From Actinomadura spongiicola (GTDB lineage: Bacteria; Actinomycetota; Actinomycetes; Streptosporangiales; Streptosporangiaceae), in NCBI RefSeq assembly GCF_003432485.1, contig NZ_QVNQ01000002.1, positions 1-64,000 on the forward strand: a stretch of DNA of 64,000 nucleotides, written 5' to 3'. The stretch's first letter is position 1, and every line of letters begins with the position of its first letter. Shown here in pieces: positions 24,226 to 33,419 of the stretch. The notes under the pieces were generated by a model, which saw only the letters and a program-made list of their open reading frames with translations, made no database searches and had not been told where the DNA came from. A program made the translations under genes and the position numbers.

Positions 24226-25042
24226 TAGATTCCTTCCGCCGGATGGGATGGGCCTCCGCTCGTCGGGCCACTTCGGTAGTGTCAGCGGCCCCACTCGGCA
24301 TGGGGGTCGTCTCCGTCGGCACGCGCAACCGATGCCCCATGCGGTTGAAGCACCGTACGAGTAGGCACGTTCGAAAGGTCCTCCGTGGGCGCGCGCCGTC
24401 TGACAGCACCTGTGCGTCGGCTGGCGAGTGGGGAAGCTCGGCCAGCACGGGGACTCTCAACAAGCGCTTGATCTCCGCCGCGCTGTAGGGGCCGTCCCCG
24501 ATCAGGCACAGGCCGATCTCTCCACGACTGCTCACCAGGGACCGCAGGACATCCAGGCGCGGTCTGACCGCGTCGACCTGCGCCAGCGTGGGTTTAAGCA
24601 CGACGATCACGACGTTGGCCGCCTCCAGCAGCGCCACTGGCGTCTCCGCGCCGCCGACCCGCCCTAGATCGGCGATCACGTCTCCGTCGCGGGTTGCCAG
24701 CGCTCCGGCGACAAGGGGCCAGAGCGCGGTGAGCCGCGCGGTGTGCCGAGGATCCCGGATGCCGTGCAGGAGCTCGGCATGGCCGTCGTCGTCCAACGGG
24801 ACGACGCACTGTTCCAGCCGGACGGACACGTTCGAGTCGTTTGCGTCCGTGGTCGTGATTCCGAGAAGCCCTGGCCCGGCGGGCTCGCGCATCCGATCGG
24901 CCAGGTATCCAGGCAGTACCCGGCGACCCATCGGATCGCACTCGGCCAGCAGCACTCTTCCCGGCCAGGTCAGTGCCAGGCCGAGGGCGGTCGTCGTCAC
25001 CCCTGGCGAGCCACCGGGCGAGACCAGGCAGTACAGCGCCAT
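24167..25042 (-). CDS. TadZ/CpaE-like ParA-superfamily protein
   Basis: 291 residues: LVSPGGSPGVTTTALGLALT (P-loop-like but lacking the Lys of GKT), LLAECDPMGRR, VIADLGRVGG and VVIVVLKPTLAQVDAVRPRL. This is the MinD/ParA fold used by CpaE/TadZ to place the pilus machine at a cell site. The degenerate Walker A suggests weak or absent ATP hydrolysis, as in other TadZ proteins. The long basic C-terminal tail overlaps the start of tadA. Confidence 0.8.
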   Translation of the reverse strand: MALYCLVSPGGSPGVTTTALGLALTWPGRVLLAECDPMGRRVLPGYLADRMREPAGPGLLGITTTDANDSNVSVRLEQCVVPLDDDGHAELLHGIRDPRHTARLTALWPLVAGALATRDGDVIADLGRVGGAETPVALLEAANVVIVVLKPTLAQVDAVRPRLDVLRSLVSSRGEIGLCLIGDGPYSAAEIKRLLRVPVLAELPHSPADAQVLSDGARPRRTFRTCLLVRCFNRMGHRLRVPTETTPMPSGAADTTEVARRAEAHPIRRKESNDGNALDRSSIAHSRRSHQ

Positions 25043-25044
25043 GA

Positions 25045-25749
25045 TCAGCCTCGCCTGTCGGTCACAACGAGCACGACCTGCTCGGCCGCCGCCTGCCGCG
25101 CAACCGAACTGCCGTCCGCCTCAGGGACCAGCAACGACACCGTCACCAGCCCATCGGCGCCCGCCTCGCCAACCTGGTCAATGGTGGCCGGGACGTCGTG
25201 CGATGCGGTTGTCGGCGCGGGGGCGGTTCCGGCCACCTGGCCTTGGCCGCCTGCGGTGAACACCACGCGCACATGCCAGCCAGGCGCCAGTCCCGGCGGC
25301 ACCGCACCGGGCTTGAGTGGCACCGCCACCAACGCCTGCCCGTCTCCCGGGATCGCCCGCGCCGTCAACTGCGACGCCGCCAACAATGTCCCCTTGCGCA
25401 GCCCCACCGCAGCCCACATCCCCGTGACCGTCGCCAGCCGGGGACCAGGCACCGTCGCCACGGCCGACTCCACCGTCACCCAGGTCGTGTCGATATCGGC
25501 AGGCACGATCTGGTGCCCGACCGGGACGTCACGTGCCACCCGCACCACCGAGACCCGCTGGTCCGAGGAGCGGAGCATGGACACGTTTGCCAGGCCCGCG
25601 AAGGCGACGAGCATCGTTCCGGCTGCGATCCACCCCCACCGCCGCTGACGCGCCACCCGCATCCGCAGCCCGCCGCCCGCGTCCTCACGTGGCGTCGAGG
25701 ACGAAGGCGCGGAGCCCGGCCTCCTGAAGATTCTGCTACTCGAATTCAT
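25045..25749 (-). CDS. SAF-domain protein (RcpC/CpaB-like)
   Basis: 234 residues from ATG 25749. One membrane helix (WGWIAAGTMLVAFAGLANVS) is followed by a SAF domain (VVRVARDVPVGHQIVPADID ... GLRKGTLLAASQLT) and a C-terminal beta domain. In Tad loci such proteins (CpaB/RcpC) sit at the envelope and support pilus assembly. It is 2 bp upstream of the tadZ-like gene, so the two are co-transcribed. Confidence 0.8.
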   Translation of the reverse strand: MNSSSRIFRRPGSAPSSSTPREDAGGGLRMRVARQRRWGWIAAGTMLVAFAGLANVSMLRSSDQRVSVVRVARDVPVGHQIVPADIDTTWVTVESAVATVPGPRLATVTGMWAAVGLRKGTLLAASQLTARAIPGDGQALVAVPLKPGAVPPGLAPGWHVRVVFTAGGQGQVAGTAPAPTTASHDVPATIDQVGEAGADGLVTVSLLVPEADGSSVARQAAAEQVVLVVTDRRG

Positions 25750-25757
25750 GACGCTCC

Positions 25758-26534
25758 TCATCCGTACAAACCCTGAGCCTCGGCGATCCGCAGTCGGAGA
25801 CTCGTCGAGCGACTCAACGGCGGCAGCACTCCGCCGGAGCCATCCGAGCCCCTCCACGTTCCGCCCCACAGCACGGTCGCTCGCACCCGATAGGCCCCAC
25901 CCGGCTGGGCCGCTGACGAACGCGCGTAGACGTACGAGCAGTTCGTGCGTTGCGAGGCCGCCGACTTGGTCGGGTTGTACGCCGTCCCAGGACCCGAGCA
26001 ACGGACGACGCGGTGCCCTTGGCCCGGCTCGATCGTCGTCCGCTGCGGGACGGCGGTCACCTCGACCCACACCTCACCGACCGACGCGCGCCCGCTCAGC
26101 GACCGCCAGTTCGTCACCCAGAACCACTCCGGCAACCCGACCAGCCCGGCCTTACGACGGGGCGGAGCCGTACGCACACGCGGAGCGGGAATCGGCAACC
26201 GAGCCCACTTCGCCATCGCCAGCTCCGCAGGCGACACTTCCGGACTGCCTCCCTCGCGACGGACGGGAGTGCAGACTTGCACGTCGTCCTTCACGGACCT
26301 GCATTCATGAGGTCCGATCGACTGCTCCTCCTCGCCATCCGAGGGAGCGGGGCTCTTTACCGATTCGCCGGGGTCTTTCTTGGGCTCGGCGGGTTTCCCG
26401 TCCTGTTCGGCGCCGAACCAGTAACTGCGACTGTTTCCACTGGCGGTCGGTGGAACTGGTTCATGAGGGGGCGACGCGGCCAACATGAGGCCGAGCGGCG
26501 CCGCGCTAAAGCAGAGCGCGAGAAAGGCAGGCAT
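25758..26534 (-). CDS. Secreted hypothetical protein of the pilus locus
   Basis: 258 residues with a signal peptide (MPAFLALCFSAAPLGLMLAA), a charged linker rich in Lys/Glu/Pro, and a C-terminal part containing WVEVTAVPQRTTIEPGQGHR and paired Cys (VRCSG, NCSY). I do not recognise a family with certainty. It lies 8 bp upstream of the SAF gene in the same orientation, and similar secreted genes often accompany actinobacterial Tad operons. Confidence 0.65.
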   Translation of the reverse strand: MPAFLALCFSAAPLGLMLAASPPHEPVPPTASGNSRSYWFGAEQDGKPAEPKKDPGESVKSPAPSDGEEEQSIGPHECRSVKDDVQVCTPVRREGGSPEVSPAELAMAKWARLPIPAPRVRTAPPRRKAGLVGLPEWFWVTNWRSLSGRASVGEVWVEVTAVPQRTTIEPGQGHRVVRCSGPGTAYNPTKSAASQRTNCSYVYARSSAAQPGGAYRVRATVLWGGTWRGSDGSGGVLPPLSRSTSLRLRIAEAQGLYG

Positions 26535-26537
26535 CGT

Positions 26538-27086
26538 TCAGCATCCCTTCCCGTAGGAGATCGATTTCGTGACACGCCATCGACCATCAGAACCCTCAGC
26601 AAGGTAAGCCTTGATGGTCTCTTCTTCGACGCCCCGATTGATCTTCTTGCCAGTACGCACGTTCAGAAGTCCGGCTCCGCTGGAATCCTGGCAGTCACGA
26701 AGCGTGGCACCCGTGCCAACGATTCGGACGCTCTGTATGTGGGTGGCCACTGTCCCGTAGGTGGCAATGTCTGTTCTTTTCATCTCCTCAACCCTGTCGA
26801 GCACCTGCGTCAGTTGAGGATCGGTCATGTGAACGCCGAGCTTCTGCCTGCGCGTACTTGCTGGCAGGGAGTCGGCGCGATCGAGAATCGCGACGAACGC
26901 GATGTAGGAACGTTTGATCGCTTCAGTCTGGGATTCGGGCGGCGGCGATACCGGTGCCGAGACGGCAACGGTCGGCATCGGACTGTCGGCTTCACCGGTG
27001 CCGCATCCCGTCAGGAGCAGCATGGTAACGACGGACAATCCGCGCAGGCGGGAAAGGGATTTGGCCGCTCTTCGGTGCTCGCTCAA
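26538..27086 (-). CDS. Putative lipoprotein
   Basis: 182 residues from TTG 27086, chosen because GGAGGA sits 7 nt upstream; another TTG at 27107 precedes that site. The lipobox MLLLTGCG places the acylated Cys near residue 28. The mature part has VAILDRADSLPASTRRQKLG, VEEMKRTDIATYGTVATH and a C-terminal DGRWRVTKSISYGKGC, resembling a nuclear-transport-factor-like fold in which strands end in a Trp/Lys pair. Function unknown. It heads the pilus operon, 3 bp before the next gene. Confidence 0.65.
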   Translation of the reverse strand: MSEHRRAAKSLSRLRGLSVVTMLLLTGCGTGEADSPMPTVAVSAPVSPPPESQTEAIKRSYIAFVAILDRADSLPASTRRQKLGVHMTDPQLTQVLDRVEEMKRTDIATYGTVATHIQSVRIVGTGATLRDCQDSSGAGLLNVRTGKKINRGVEEETIKAYLAEGSDGRWRVTKSISYGKGC

Positions 27087-27257
27087 GTTGACATCCTCCA
27101 ACGGCAAGCCGGATCCACGGCCCTGCGCAGATGGCTCACTGGTACTAATAGCGGGTGGTGTGACGCTGAAGGTGAAATCGGTGTGCCCGTCCGATCACAT
27201 CGCCTGGACGGCCGGAGCGCAGGACGCGACGATCTCATCGACCCGAGTTCGGCCACC

Positions 27258-27746
27258 TCATGTGACACCACCGCGTTCGTTTCTGGTTGCCACGGCAATG
27301 ACGGGGAGTACCGCGATCACCCATTTGCCGATCGGCGAGTGGGTTCGCGCCACTTGTAAGGAGGAGGCCACTGCCTGAACTATCGGGAGGCCCCATCCGC
27401 CCGCCCGATCTCCGTCGAGCCCCAGGGCTTCAGAGTCTGGAGCGATATCGTCCAGCGTGAGATCACCGACCGCGCCCACGGTCGGCATTTCCGTAGAGGA
27501 GTCCCAGACACCGATCGTCAAACCGGTGCCGATCCAGCGCAGATGCAGAGCGAGTTGCTCGGTAGGGCCGGACACTCGGAGAGCATTGGTGAGCAGTTCG
27601 CTGACGACCAACGCCAGGTCGTCCCCCGAGACCGGAACGCGCCATTCACGGAGTGCGGCGGCCGCTTCGTCGCGGGCCAGCCCGACGGCTGAGCGCTGGG
27701 CAGAGTAGTGGTGTGTTCTGGCCCTACAGGTCAACGTTGTGGTCAT
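27258..27746 (-). CDS. ATP-binding protein, HATPase_c anti-sigma-like
   Basis: 162 residues from ATG 27746, with GAGGAG 8 nt upstream. N-box LALVVSELLTNALRVSG, G1-like VWDSST and G2-like GGWGLPIVQAVASS identify the GHKL kinase fold of RsbW/SpoIIAB-type regulators common in actinomycetes. No catalytic His kinase domain is present. Targets cannot be deduced; it is a stand-alone gene upstream of the lipoprotein. Confidence 0.85.
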   Translation of the reverse strand: MTTTLTCRARTHHYSAQRSAVGLARDEAAAALREWRVPVSGDDLALVVSELLTNALRVSGPTEQLALHLRWIGTGLTIGVWDSSTEMPTVGAVGDLTLDDIAPDSEALGLDGDRAGGWGLPIVQAVASSLQVARTHSPIGKWVIAVLPVIAVATRNERGGVT

Positions 27747-28068
27747 GGTGCTCACACTCCTCGGGGTCAGACGCGGGCCACCGTCGACGAGCGATGTCAC
27801 TTCGATGGGGTGGTCGTCAGCCCTCAAGGGGTGATCCACCCTTTTGGTGTCGGCGGGCGACGGTGCAGGGGATTGGCGCGTCCGCGTTACGGATCGCGGT
27901 CGAGATCTTTTGGCGGGAGCGGTGAGGCGATGTCCGAGCACCAGGCGCCGGGATCGTGCGGCCGTCGCTCGGGCCGACGCACTGCCCGCTTCGCCGATCA
28001 GCCGCGTGGGACACGGTCCCCGCTGCGCTTTCGTCGGCTCCGCGCGCCCGGCACCAGGTGGTCGACGG
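27747..28068. other. Intergenic region
   Basis: About 320 bp without a credible gene on either strand; it must hold the promoter for the HATPase gene. I see no repeat or hairpin worth naming. Confidence 0.4.
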
Positions 28069-28536
28069 TCAGGTCGCTCGGACTGCGTACAGCGTGTTCA
28101 GCAAGCCTCGGCGGCGTAGGTTGTCGTCTGCGGCGCTTGCTTCGGCGAGCAGCCTGTAGGCACTGATCAGCACGGCGGGCTTGGTGGCCGGTGGTGCCGA
28201 ACTCTTGATCCAACTCACGCCCTTTCGGGCACCGCCACAAGCGGTCATGGTGGCGCCGAGCAGTTCGGGGCTGAGGGCGATTGCCTCGGTCGCGATTTTG
28301 GTAGCCGTCCGTTCGAGGTCGTGGCACGCGCACGCCGCCAGTGCGTCTCTTACTCGGTGCAGGGTGTAGGGGTAGGGCTGTAGGCCCCTCCAGTGATCGG
28401 GCCGGAACGCCGCCGTCCGTCCTGGTGCGTAGGTGTGCACGATTCGCGTCAGGGCTTGCGTAGCCGCGTCGAGGATCGAACGAGTACCGGTGTTCTCCGC
28501 GTCCGGCCCCTGCGCTGCGGGAGCGTGGTGGTCCAT
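28069..28536 (-). CDS. Hypothetical protein
   Basis: 155 residues from ATG 28536, with a strong GAGGAGG ribosome site. Mostly helical in character: ILDAATQALTRIVHTYAPGR, YPYTLHRVRDALAACACHDL, TKIATEAIALSPELLGATMT, LISAYRLLAEASAADDNLRR. No membrane segment or recognisable motif. The ribosome site and actinomycete-like codon use make it a real gene, but I do not know its family. Confidence 0.6.
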   Translation of the reverse strand: MDHHAPAAQGPDAENTGTRSILDAATQALTRIVHTYAPGRTAAFRPDHWRGLQPYPYTLHRVRDALAACACHDLERTATKIATEAIALSPELLGATMTACGGARKGVSWIKSSAPPATKPAVLISAYRLLAEASAADDNLRRRGLLNTLYAVRAT

Positions 28537-28742
28537 GGGCTTCCTCCTCGTGGCTCATCCTTCGAACGATGCTCTTCACTTATAAGTGAAGAGCAATACG
28601 CAGAGTAGTTGGATGAGTCGTTTCCGTCAACGTCATTAGGTCGGAGTGTCGGTCTGGCTTGGAGTAAAAGTGATGGATGCTCAGCGGATACGAGCTGTGG
28701 GGAGCTGCGGCGCGAGGTTGTTCGTCCGCTCGGGCGAAGGGG

Positions 28743-29969
28743 TCAGCGGGTGTGGGGCTGCCAGCGGACCGGGAGTGTGAGCAGGCCGCGCATCATGCGG
28801 CTGGGGCGCCAGGCCAGTTGTTGGGGTCGGGTGTCCAGGTGCAGGTGGGGGAGGTGGCGCAGGATGCCGGTCAGCGCTATGTGGGCTTCGGTGCGGGCCA
28901 GTCCGGATCCCAGGCAGTAGTGGGGGCCGTGGCCGAAGGCGAGGTGACCCTGCCGAGGCCGGGTGCGGGTGAGGTCGAGAGCTGAGGGGTCGGTGAAGTG
29001 GGCCGGGTCGCGGTTGGCCGCGCCGAGACTGATCATGACGATCTGCTCGGCGGGAATCGTGACGGGGCCGAAGGCGACCGGACAGGTGGTGAACCGGACG
29101 GTCGCGATCCCGAGGGGCGAGTCGTAGCGCAGGAACTCCTCGATGGCTGGGACGAGTCCGTCGGAATCGCTGACCGTATGGTCGGCTATGGCGGTGTGTT
29201 GGGCGGGGTGGAGCAGGAGGGCGAGGACGGCGTTGCCGATCAGGTTGGTAGTGGTCTCGTGCCCGGCGATCAGTAGCAGCACTGCCAGCGATACCAGTTC
29301 TTGCTGGTTGAGAAGGTCGCCGTTTGCGCGGGCGGTGATCAGGGCGTCGAGGAGGTCTCCGTCCTCGCCCTGGTGCGCCGCGCCGGTTTCGAAGCGGTGA
29401 AGTCTGTGGGCGACCAGGACTGCCATGGTGTCGTTGATGTGGTGGGCGGCCTGGTCGCGGGTGGCGGCGTCGGCGGTGGTGAACAGGGCGTTGGACCAAC
29501 GGCGCAGTTGTGGGCGGTCGTGTTCGGGAACGCCCAGGAGTTCGCAGATGACGGTGACCGGGAGCGGTACGGCGAACTCGTTGATGAGGTCGGCGGCGCC
29601 TTTGGGCGCGATGGCGCCGAGCAGTTGGTCGGTGATCTGCTGGATGCGGGGGCGCAGGCGGTCCACGGCGCTGGCGGTGAACGCCGGTGCGGCCAGGCGG
29701 CGTAGCCGTGTGTGGTCGGGAGGGTCAGTGGCCAGCATGCTGTCCCGCAGTGCTGGGGCGATGTCGCGGCGGTCCCCGAACAGGTGCCCGAAGCGGCGGG
29801 TGTCCCTGCTCAGCCGGGGGTCGGTCAGTGCCGCGCGGGCCTGTGCGTATCCGGTGATCAGCCAGGTGTGATGACCGCGAGAGGAGACCTTCACCCGCTG
29901 CACCGGTTCCTGGCCGCGCAGCCTGTCGTAGACCCGGTACGGATCGCGATGGAAGTCGGCGTCGAACAC
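28743..29969 (-). CDS. Cytochrome P450
   Basis: 408 residues, GTG start at 29969. Heme-ligand loop FGHGPHYCLGSGLAR (Cys at about 353), I-helix AGHETTTN, K-helix EEFLRY and an N-terminal WLITGYAQARAALTDPRLS are all standard for bacterial class I P450s (CYP105/107-like). A ferredoxin and reductase are not encoded nearby. It follows the membrane-protein gene by 38 bp and probably belongs to the XRE/ImmA/membrane-protein operon upstream. Confidence 0.95.
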   Translation of the reverse strand: MFDADFHRDPYRVYDRLRGQEPVQRVKVSSRGHHTWLITGYAQARAALTDPRLSRDTRRFGHLFGDRRDIAPALRDSMLATDPPDHTRLRRLAAPAFTASAVDRLRPRIQQITDQLLGAIAPKGAADLINEFAVPLPVTVICELLGVPEHDRPQLRRWSNALFTTADAATRDQAAHHINDTMAVLVAHRLHRFETGAAHQGEDGDLLDALITARANGDLLNQQELVSLAVLLLIAGHETTTNLIGNAVLALLLHPAQHTAIADHTVSDSDGLVPAIEEFLRYDSPLGIATVRFTTCPVAFGPVTIPAEQIVMISLGAANRDPAHFTDPSALDLTRTRPRQGHLAFGHGPHYCLGSGLARTEAHIALTGILRHLPHLHLDTRPQQLAWRPSRMMRGLLTLPVRWQPHTR

Positions 29970-30007
29970 AAGAGGCTCCTCGATCCAGATCAGGGGACGA
30001 TGGGCGG

Positions 30008-31294
30008 TTATAGGCGTTTCCCAGGCGTGTCCTCACCCGGGTCGTCCTGCCAGTCGACTAGGTCGACCAGGTCTGCCGAGGCGGAGAAGGCCGAGGACAC
30101 CTGCATCAGCCAGTCGGCTTCGCTGTCCAGATCGACTCCGGGCTCGCCGTTCACCGCGTCCACGCCCTCTTGACCGGTGAGGAGGCGGGGCTCGGTGAGG
30201 GGCGCGCTAGGGGTGTGTCCTTCGGGAGGTCGTCCGCATTGGTAGGCGGTCAGGGCCATGCGGACTGAGATCGCTTCCCGCATTGCCGCTGAACGTAGGG
30301 CGTCGAGCCCGGCACCACGCGCAGCGGTCTCGGCCCGGCGCTCCGCACCGGCGTCACGGTAGAGCTCCAAGATCAGCAGCGCGTCGCGGATCTCGATCAC
30401 CCTCCGGTGCACCCCATAGTGGTAGCTGAAGCGATCACGTCCGCTTCTTGGAAGCACGATTTGCGGCATCGCCGTGGCCAGCGCCGTCCACAGGGGTTTA
30501 AGCCGTTGATAGGTCCGCCGATACCGCAACGGGGCCGCCACGGCCGGTCCCCATGCGGGCAGGGTCATGCCGATCGTGATCGCCAGGGCCGCGGACACGG
30601 GCAACCCGACCGAGAACAGGCACCCGGGAGGATGCACGAGGCCGGGGCACGGCCCATCGTGCCCCGGCACCGGCGGGTCCAGCCGCCACCATTGCGCGAC
30701 CAACATCACCGTCTTCTCGACCAGATAGACGATCCCCAAAACGCAGCCAACGGTCACGATTCGCAGGCCGCCGCGCAGCGAGGGCCGTGCGGCGGGTCCC
30801 GCGTACCGCAAGGTGATCACCGCCAGGCTGGTGAGAGCCCACCCCAAGAAGGTGTCGAAGACCAACATGTAGCCGACCAGTGCGGGACGGTCGCGGTACA
30901 AGGGACCGAAGTCCCCGATGACCGGTGGCAGCGGGGTGGCCAGGAACAGGCTGGTCATCGCGCTCACTACGGCCAGCAGCGCCACGAACCACCGGCGGAT
31001 GCGCGCCCGGGCCTCCTCCGGCGGACAGGTGATGCTCAGCAGGTGCGCCAGGATGGCGAAGGCGGCGACCGTCGTACACAGGTTAGACAGCAGACGACCC
31101 AGATTGGGGTACACCTCGTTCTCCACCCGCTGTGCCCCGCTGGAGAGCAACACCAACGCCAGCCCTATCGTGACCAGCAGCAGGCATGTCGAGCCCAGGC
31201 CAGGTGGCGGATCAGGTCCGCGGAGGCCGCGTACCTTTCCCCCCGCCGCGACGAACGCCGATGCAGCCACCGTGCAGAACACCAGATCAATCAC
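30008..31294 (-). CDS. Multi-pass membrane protein, MAB_1171c/DUF6545-like
   Basis: 428 residues, GTG start. Seven or so membrane helices fill the first 260 residues (LLVTIGLALVLLSSGAQRVE; NLCTTVAAFAILAHLLSITC; GYMLVFDTFLGWALTSLAVI; VSAALAITIGMTLPAWGPAV). A cytoplasmic C-terminal part follows with RYRRTYQRLKPLWTALATAM and YHYGVHRRVIEIRDALLILE. This order is that of the actinobacterial MAB_1171c family, which recurs beside XRE regulators and ImmA/IrrE proteases. Described as a putative transporter or receptor; function unproven. Confidence 0.8.
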   Translation of the reverse strand: MIDLVFCTVAASAFVAAGGKVRGLRGPDPPPGLGSTCLLLVTIGLALVLLSSGAQRVENEVYPNLGRLLSNLCTTVAAFAILAHLLSITCPPEEARARIRRWFVALLAVVSAMTSLFLATPLPPVIGDFGPLYRDRPALVGYMLVFDTFLGWALTSLAVITLRYAGPAARPSLRGGLRIVTVGCVLGIVYLVEKTVMLVAQWWRLDPPVPGHDGPCPGLVHPPGCLFSVGLPVSAALAITIGMTLPAWGPAVAAPLRYRRTYQRLKPLWTALATAMPQIVLPRSGRDRFSYHYGVHRRVIEIRDALLILELYRDAGAERRAETAARGAGLDALRSAAMREAISVRMALTAYQCGRPPEGHTPSAPLTEPRLLTGQEGVDAVNGEPGVDLDSEADWLMQVSSAFSASADLVDLVDWQDDPGEDTPGKRL

Positions 31295-31336
31295 CGGCGG
31301 CCCCCGAACGTACGTGCCATTCGCTCGTGACCGCAG

Positions 31337-31978
31337 TTAGCGGCTCGGCTCCCCGCTCGTGCGCCCCGTCGTCGACCCGATAGCCACGGCGGGCGAGATC
31401 GGCTCGGTGCGCCGCAGCGTCGAGCGGTGCCCCCAGGTCTCCTCCAGACGGCCGAGCACGGCGGCAACGGCTGGGTCGGCGGCGATGACCCGGTCTCGGC
31501 CGGGCCGCGACCGCTTCGCAATCAGGGAGGCGAAATACTCGGCTTCGCGCTCCTGCTCGCTGGTGTAGGAGGTGCGTTTCAGCACCGTGCGTACCAGCGC
31601 CGGGTTCAGATCAGGCAGCAACATCATGGCCAGGTCCTGGACGGCCACCACGCTCTGGTGGTCGGCGAGCAGATGGCCGATCTCATGCAGCGCGATGTGT
31701 TCACGGTGGAACGTCGTGGTTCTCAACGTCGTGTAGACGTAGTCGGTACTAATGGTCGAGACATACATCCCGCACAAGCCGTCCGGCATGGCCGGGACCT
31801 GCATCACCCGAAGCTCGCGACCTGTATGGGCGGCGACGCGGGCACAGAACTCCTCAAAGTTCCAAGGATCGGGGACGCCCAGCGCCTCAACACGAGTACG
31901 ACACCTCCGTCGCAGTGTTCCTCCGCGCACCCTGCGGCCACCTCCCGGTCTCCACGCCCGGCACTCGCGCCCGCCCAA
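31337..31978 (-). CDS. ImmA/IrrE-type zinc metallopeptidase
   Basis: Up to 213 residues from a TTG at 31978; a GTG at 31930 is equally possible. The zinc motif HEIGHLLADH and a downstream SEQEREAEYFASLIA (third ligand Glu) define the ImmA/IrrE family. Family members cleave or inactivate XRE-type repressors in response to a signal. The XRE gene immediately upstream is the likely substrate. Confidence 0.88.
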   Translation of the reverse strand: MGGRECRAWRPGGGRRVRGGTLRRRCRTRVEALGVPDPWNFEEFCARVAAHTGRELRVMQVPAMPDGLCGMYVSTISTDYVYTTLRTTTFHREHIALHEIGHLLADHQSVVAVQDLAMMLLPDLNPALVRTVLKRTSYTSEQEREAEYFASLIAKRSRPGRDRVIAADPAVAAVLGRLEETWGHRSTLRRTEPISPAVAIGSTTGRTSGEPSR

Positions 31979-32030
31979 CCGGACTCAGTGCAATGCTCTC
32001 CTAACTGATTGTGATTGTGTCACAGGTCTC

Positions 32031-32507
32031 TCAGCTCCCTGGGGAAGAATCGGCATCGTCCGTCCTGCGGTGCTGCTCCAGACGAGCGGTCGACTCGATC
32101 AGTTCGCCGACCATCTGCTGAGCCTCGGGCGACAAGCGGAGGAACCCGCGCAGGTGCGCGCCGCGCACCCCGGTGTCGCGCAGCACGGTCAACAACTCGA
32201 TCTGTTCCTCGACGGCCCTGAACACCTCTTCGTCGAAGAAGTACGAGGGCGGCACTCCGAAGAAGGTGGCCAGGGCTTCCAATACCCGCTTGGTGGGGTT
32301 GTCGTGCCTGCCGGTCCGCAGCTTCCACAGGGTGTTGTGCGAGATCTTCTCCCCGGTGAGCTTCTCGATCGCGGAGGCGGCCTCCTGAAGTGAGTATGGC
32401 CCGCGTCCACTCGGATGCACCTGGCGGAACAGGAAATCGACCTTGCGGGCCAGGGGCGGCACCGCGGCGTCATCCGCTGTCCCCGGCACAGTCTCATCGC
32501 CAGTCAC
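32031..32507 (-). CDS. XRE-family transcriptional regulator
   Basis: 158 residues, GTG start at 32507. Helix-turn-helix region: SLQEAASAIEKLTGEKISHN, TLWKLRTGRHDNPTKRVLEA, LATFFGVPPSYFFDEE. This form, with 'S.NTLWKLRTG...NPT' between helices, is typical of actinobacterial XRE regulators paired with ImmA/IrrE genes. It is the first gene of the four-gene minus-strand cluster, with direct repeats in its upstream region that may be its operator. Confidence 0.88.
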   Translation of the reverse strand: MTGDETVPGTADDAAVPPLARKVDFLFRQVHPSGRGPYSLQEAASAIEKLTGEKISHNTLWKLRTGRHDNPTKRVLEALATFFGVPPSYFFDEEVFRAVEEQIELLTVLRDTGVRGAHLRGFLRLSPEAQQMVGELIESTARLEQHRRTDDADSSPGS

Positions 32508-32538
32508 ACGGCGCCCCCTTCCCGACTTCGAAGCCCCT

Positions 32539-32568
32539 TGTCACCAGTATGTCACCGGCATCTGTCAC
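32539..32568. promoter_or_regulatory. Three TGTCAC boxes upstream of the XRE gene
   Basis: TGTCAC occurs at 32539-32544, 32550-32555 and 32563-32568, spaced 11 and 13 bp, about one helical turn apart. They lie 30-60 bp before the XRE start codon. A further TGTCAC lies near 32015. Clustered direct repeats of this size suggest an autoregulatory operator. Confidence 0.4.
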
Positions 32569-33418
32569 AAGCGCTGCACTTGCGTCTCCCAGGTTGACAA
32601 GACGCGCCATTCGCCACTTTTCGGTACTAAGACCCTTTTGAATTATAAGATTCCGGCAATGCCGGGCTTTCTCGTTGGCTCGATGGAAGGATCGGTTGAT
32701 ATATAACGACCCAGTACGGGCATTCCATCTCCGAGGAACGGCGGATTCGGAAGCTGCCCCCAGCACGACGACCTCGACTGCCCAACTTCTGCTTTCAGGC
32801 GTGCTCCTGCGAGCTTCGCGCGGTCGCCGCAGCGGTGAGCCGGTTGACGTGCCGGTACGCGACAGCCCACCTGGTTCTGGCCGTCACCCGGTCGACGGCC
32901 TTCTCACACCGTCGGTCGAAACGTCCGCGTCCGCGATGACGAGCAACTTCCCTTCGCCCATGACCGCCTGGAGGGACTACTCGTAAGCTGTGACGGTAAC
33001 CGCGGGTGTGCCTTTACTTGCGGGCGCGACGCGAGAGCAGGCGGTGTCGTGCGCTTACGCGCCCACGGTGCAGGTGCGGTCGGGGGCGACGGCGTGGTGC
33101 GGCGCCGAGTGGAGTTGGTGTTCTTACTGGTTCTGGGGGCGGTGACCCTCTTGGCGGGCCCAGGCTTGCAACCTGTATCCAGCCGACGTGGCGTTTTTGC
33201 TGCCGAGCCAGCGGCACTCAGCCGGGTTGACCCGCTAATTGTGGCCGAGGTGATGCGGCTCCCACGACACCGCGCGGTTCAGTGGTCCACGACGCCGACA
33301 CCATGTTTAACTAGGCCTTCGGCCATCTTCGACCACGCCCACCCCCGCGATCCCTGCTGGCCGGACGATCCAGGCCCCCACTGCTGTGACCAGTCCGACC
33401 GATGCCGCAACTGGTCCG
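32569..33418. other. Region without a recognisable intact gene
   Basis: 850 bp between the XRE operator and the BTAD relic. It contains an AT-rich stretch near 32630-32720, unusual for this window, and short plus-strand frames with no ribosome site. Nothing could be assigned. Confidence 0.4.
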
Positions 33419-33419
33419 G

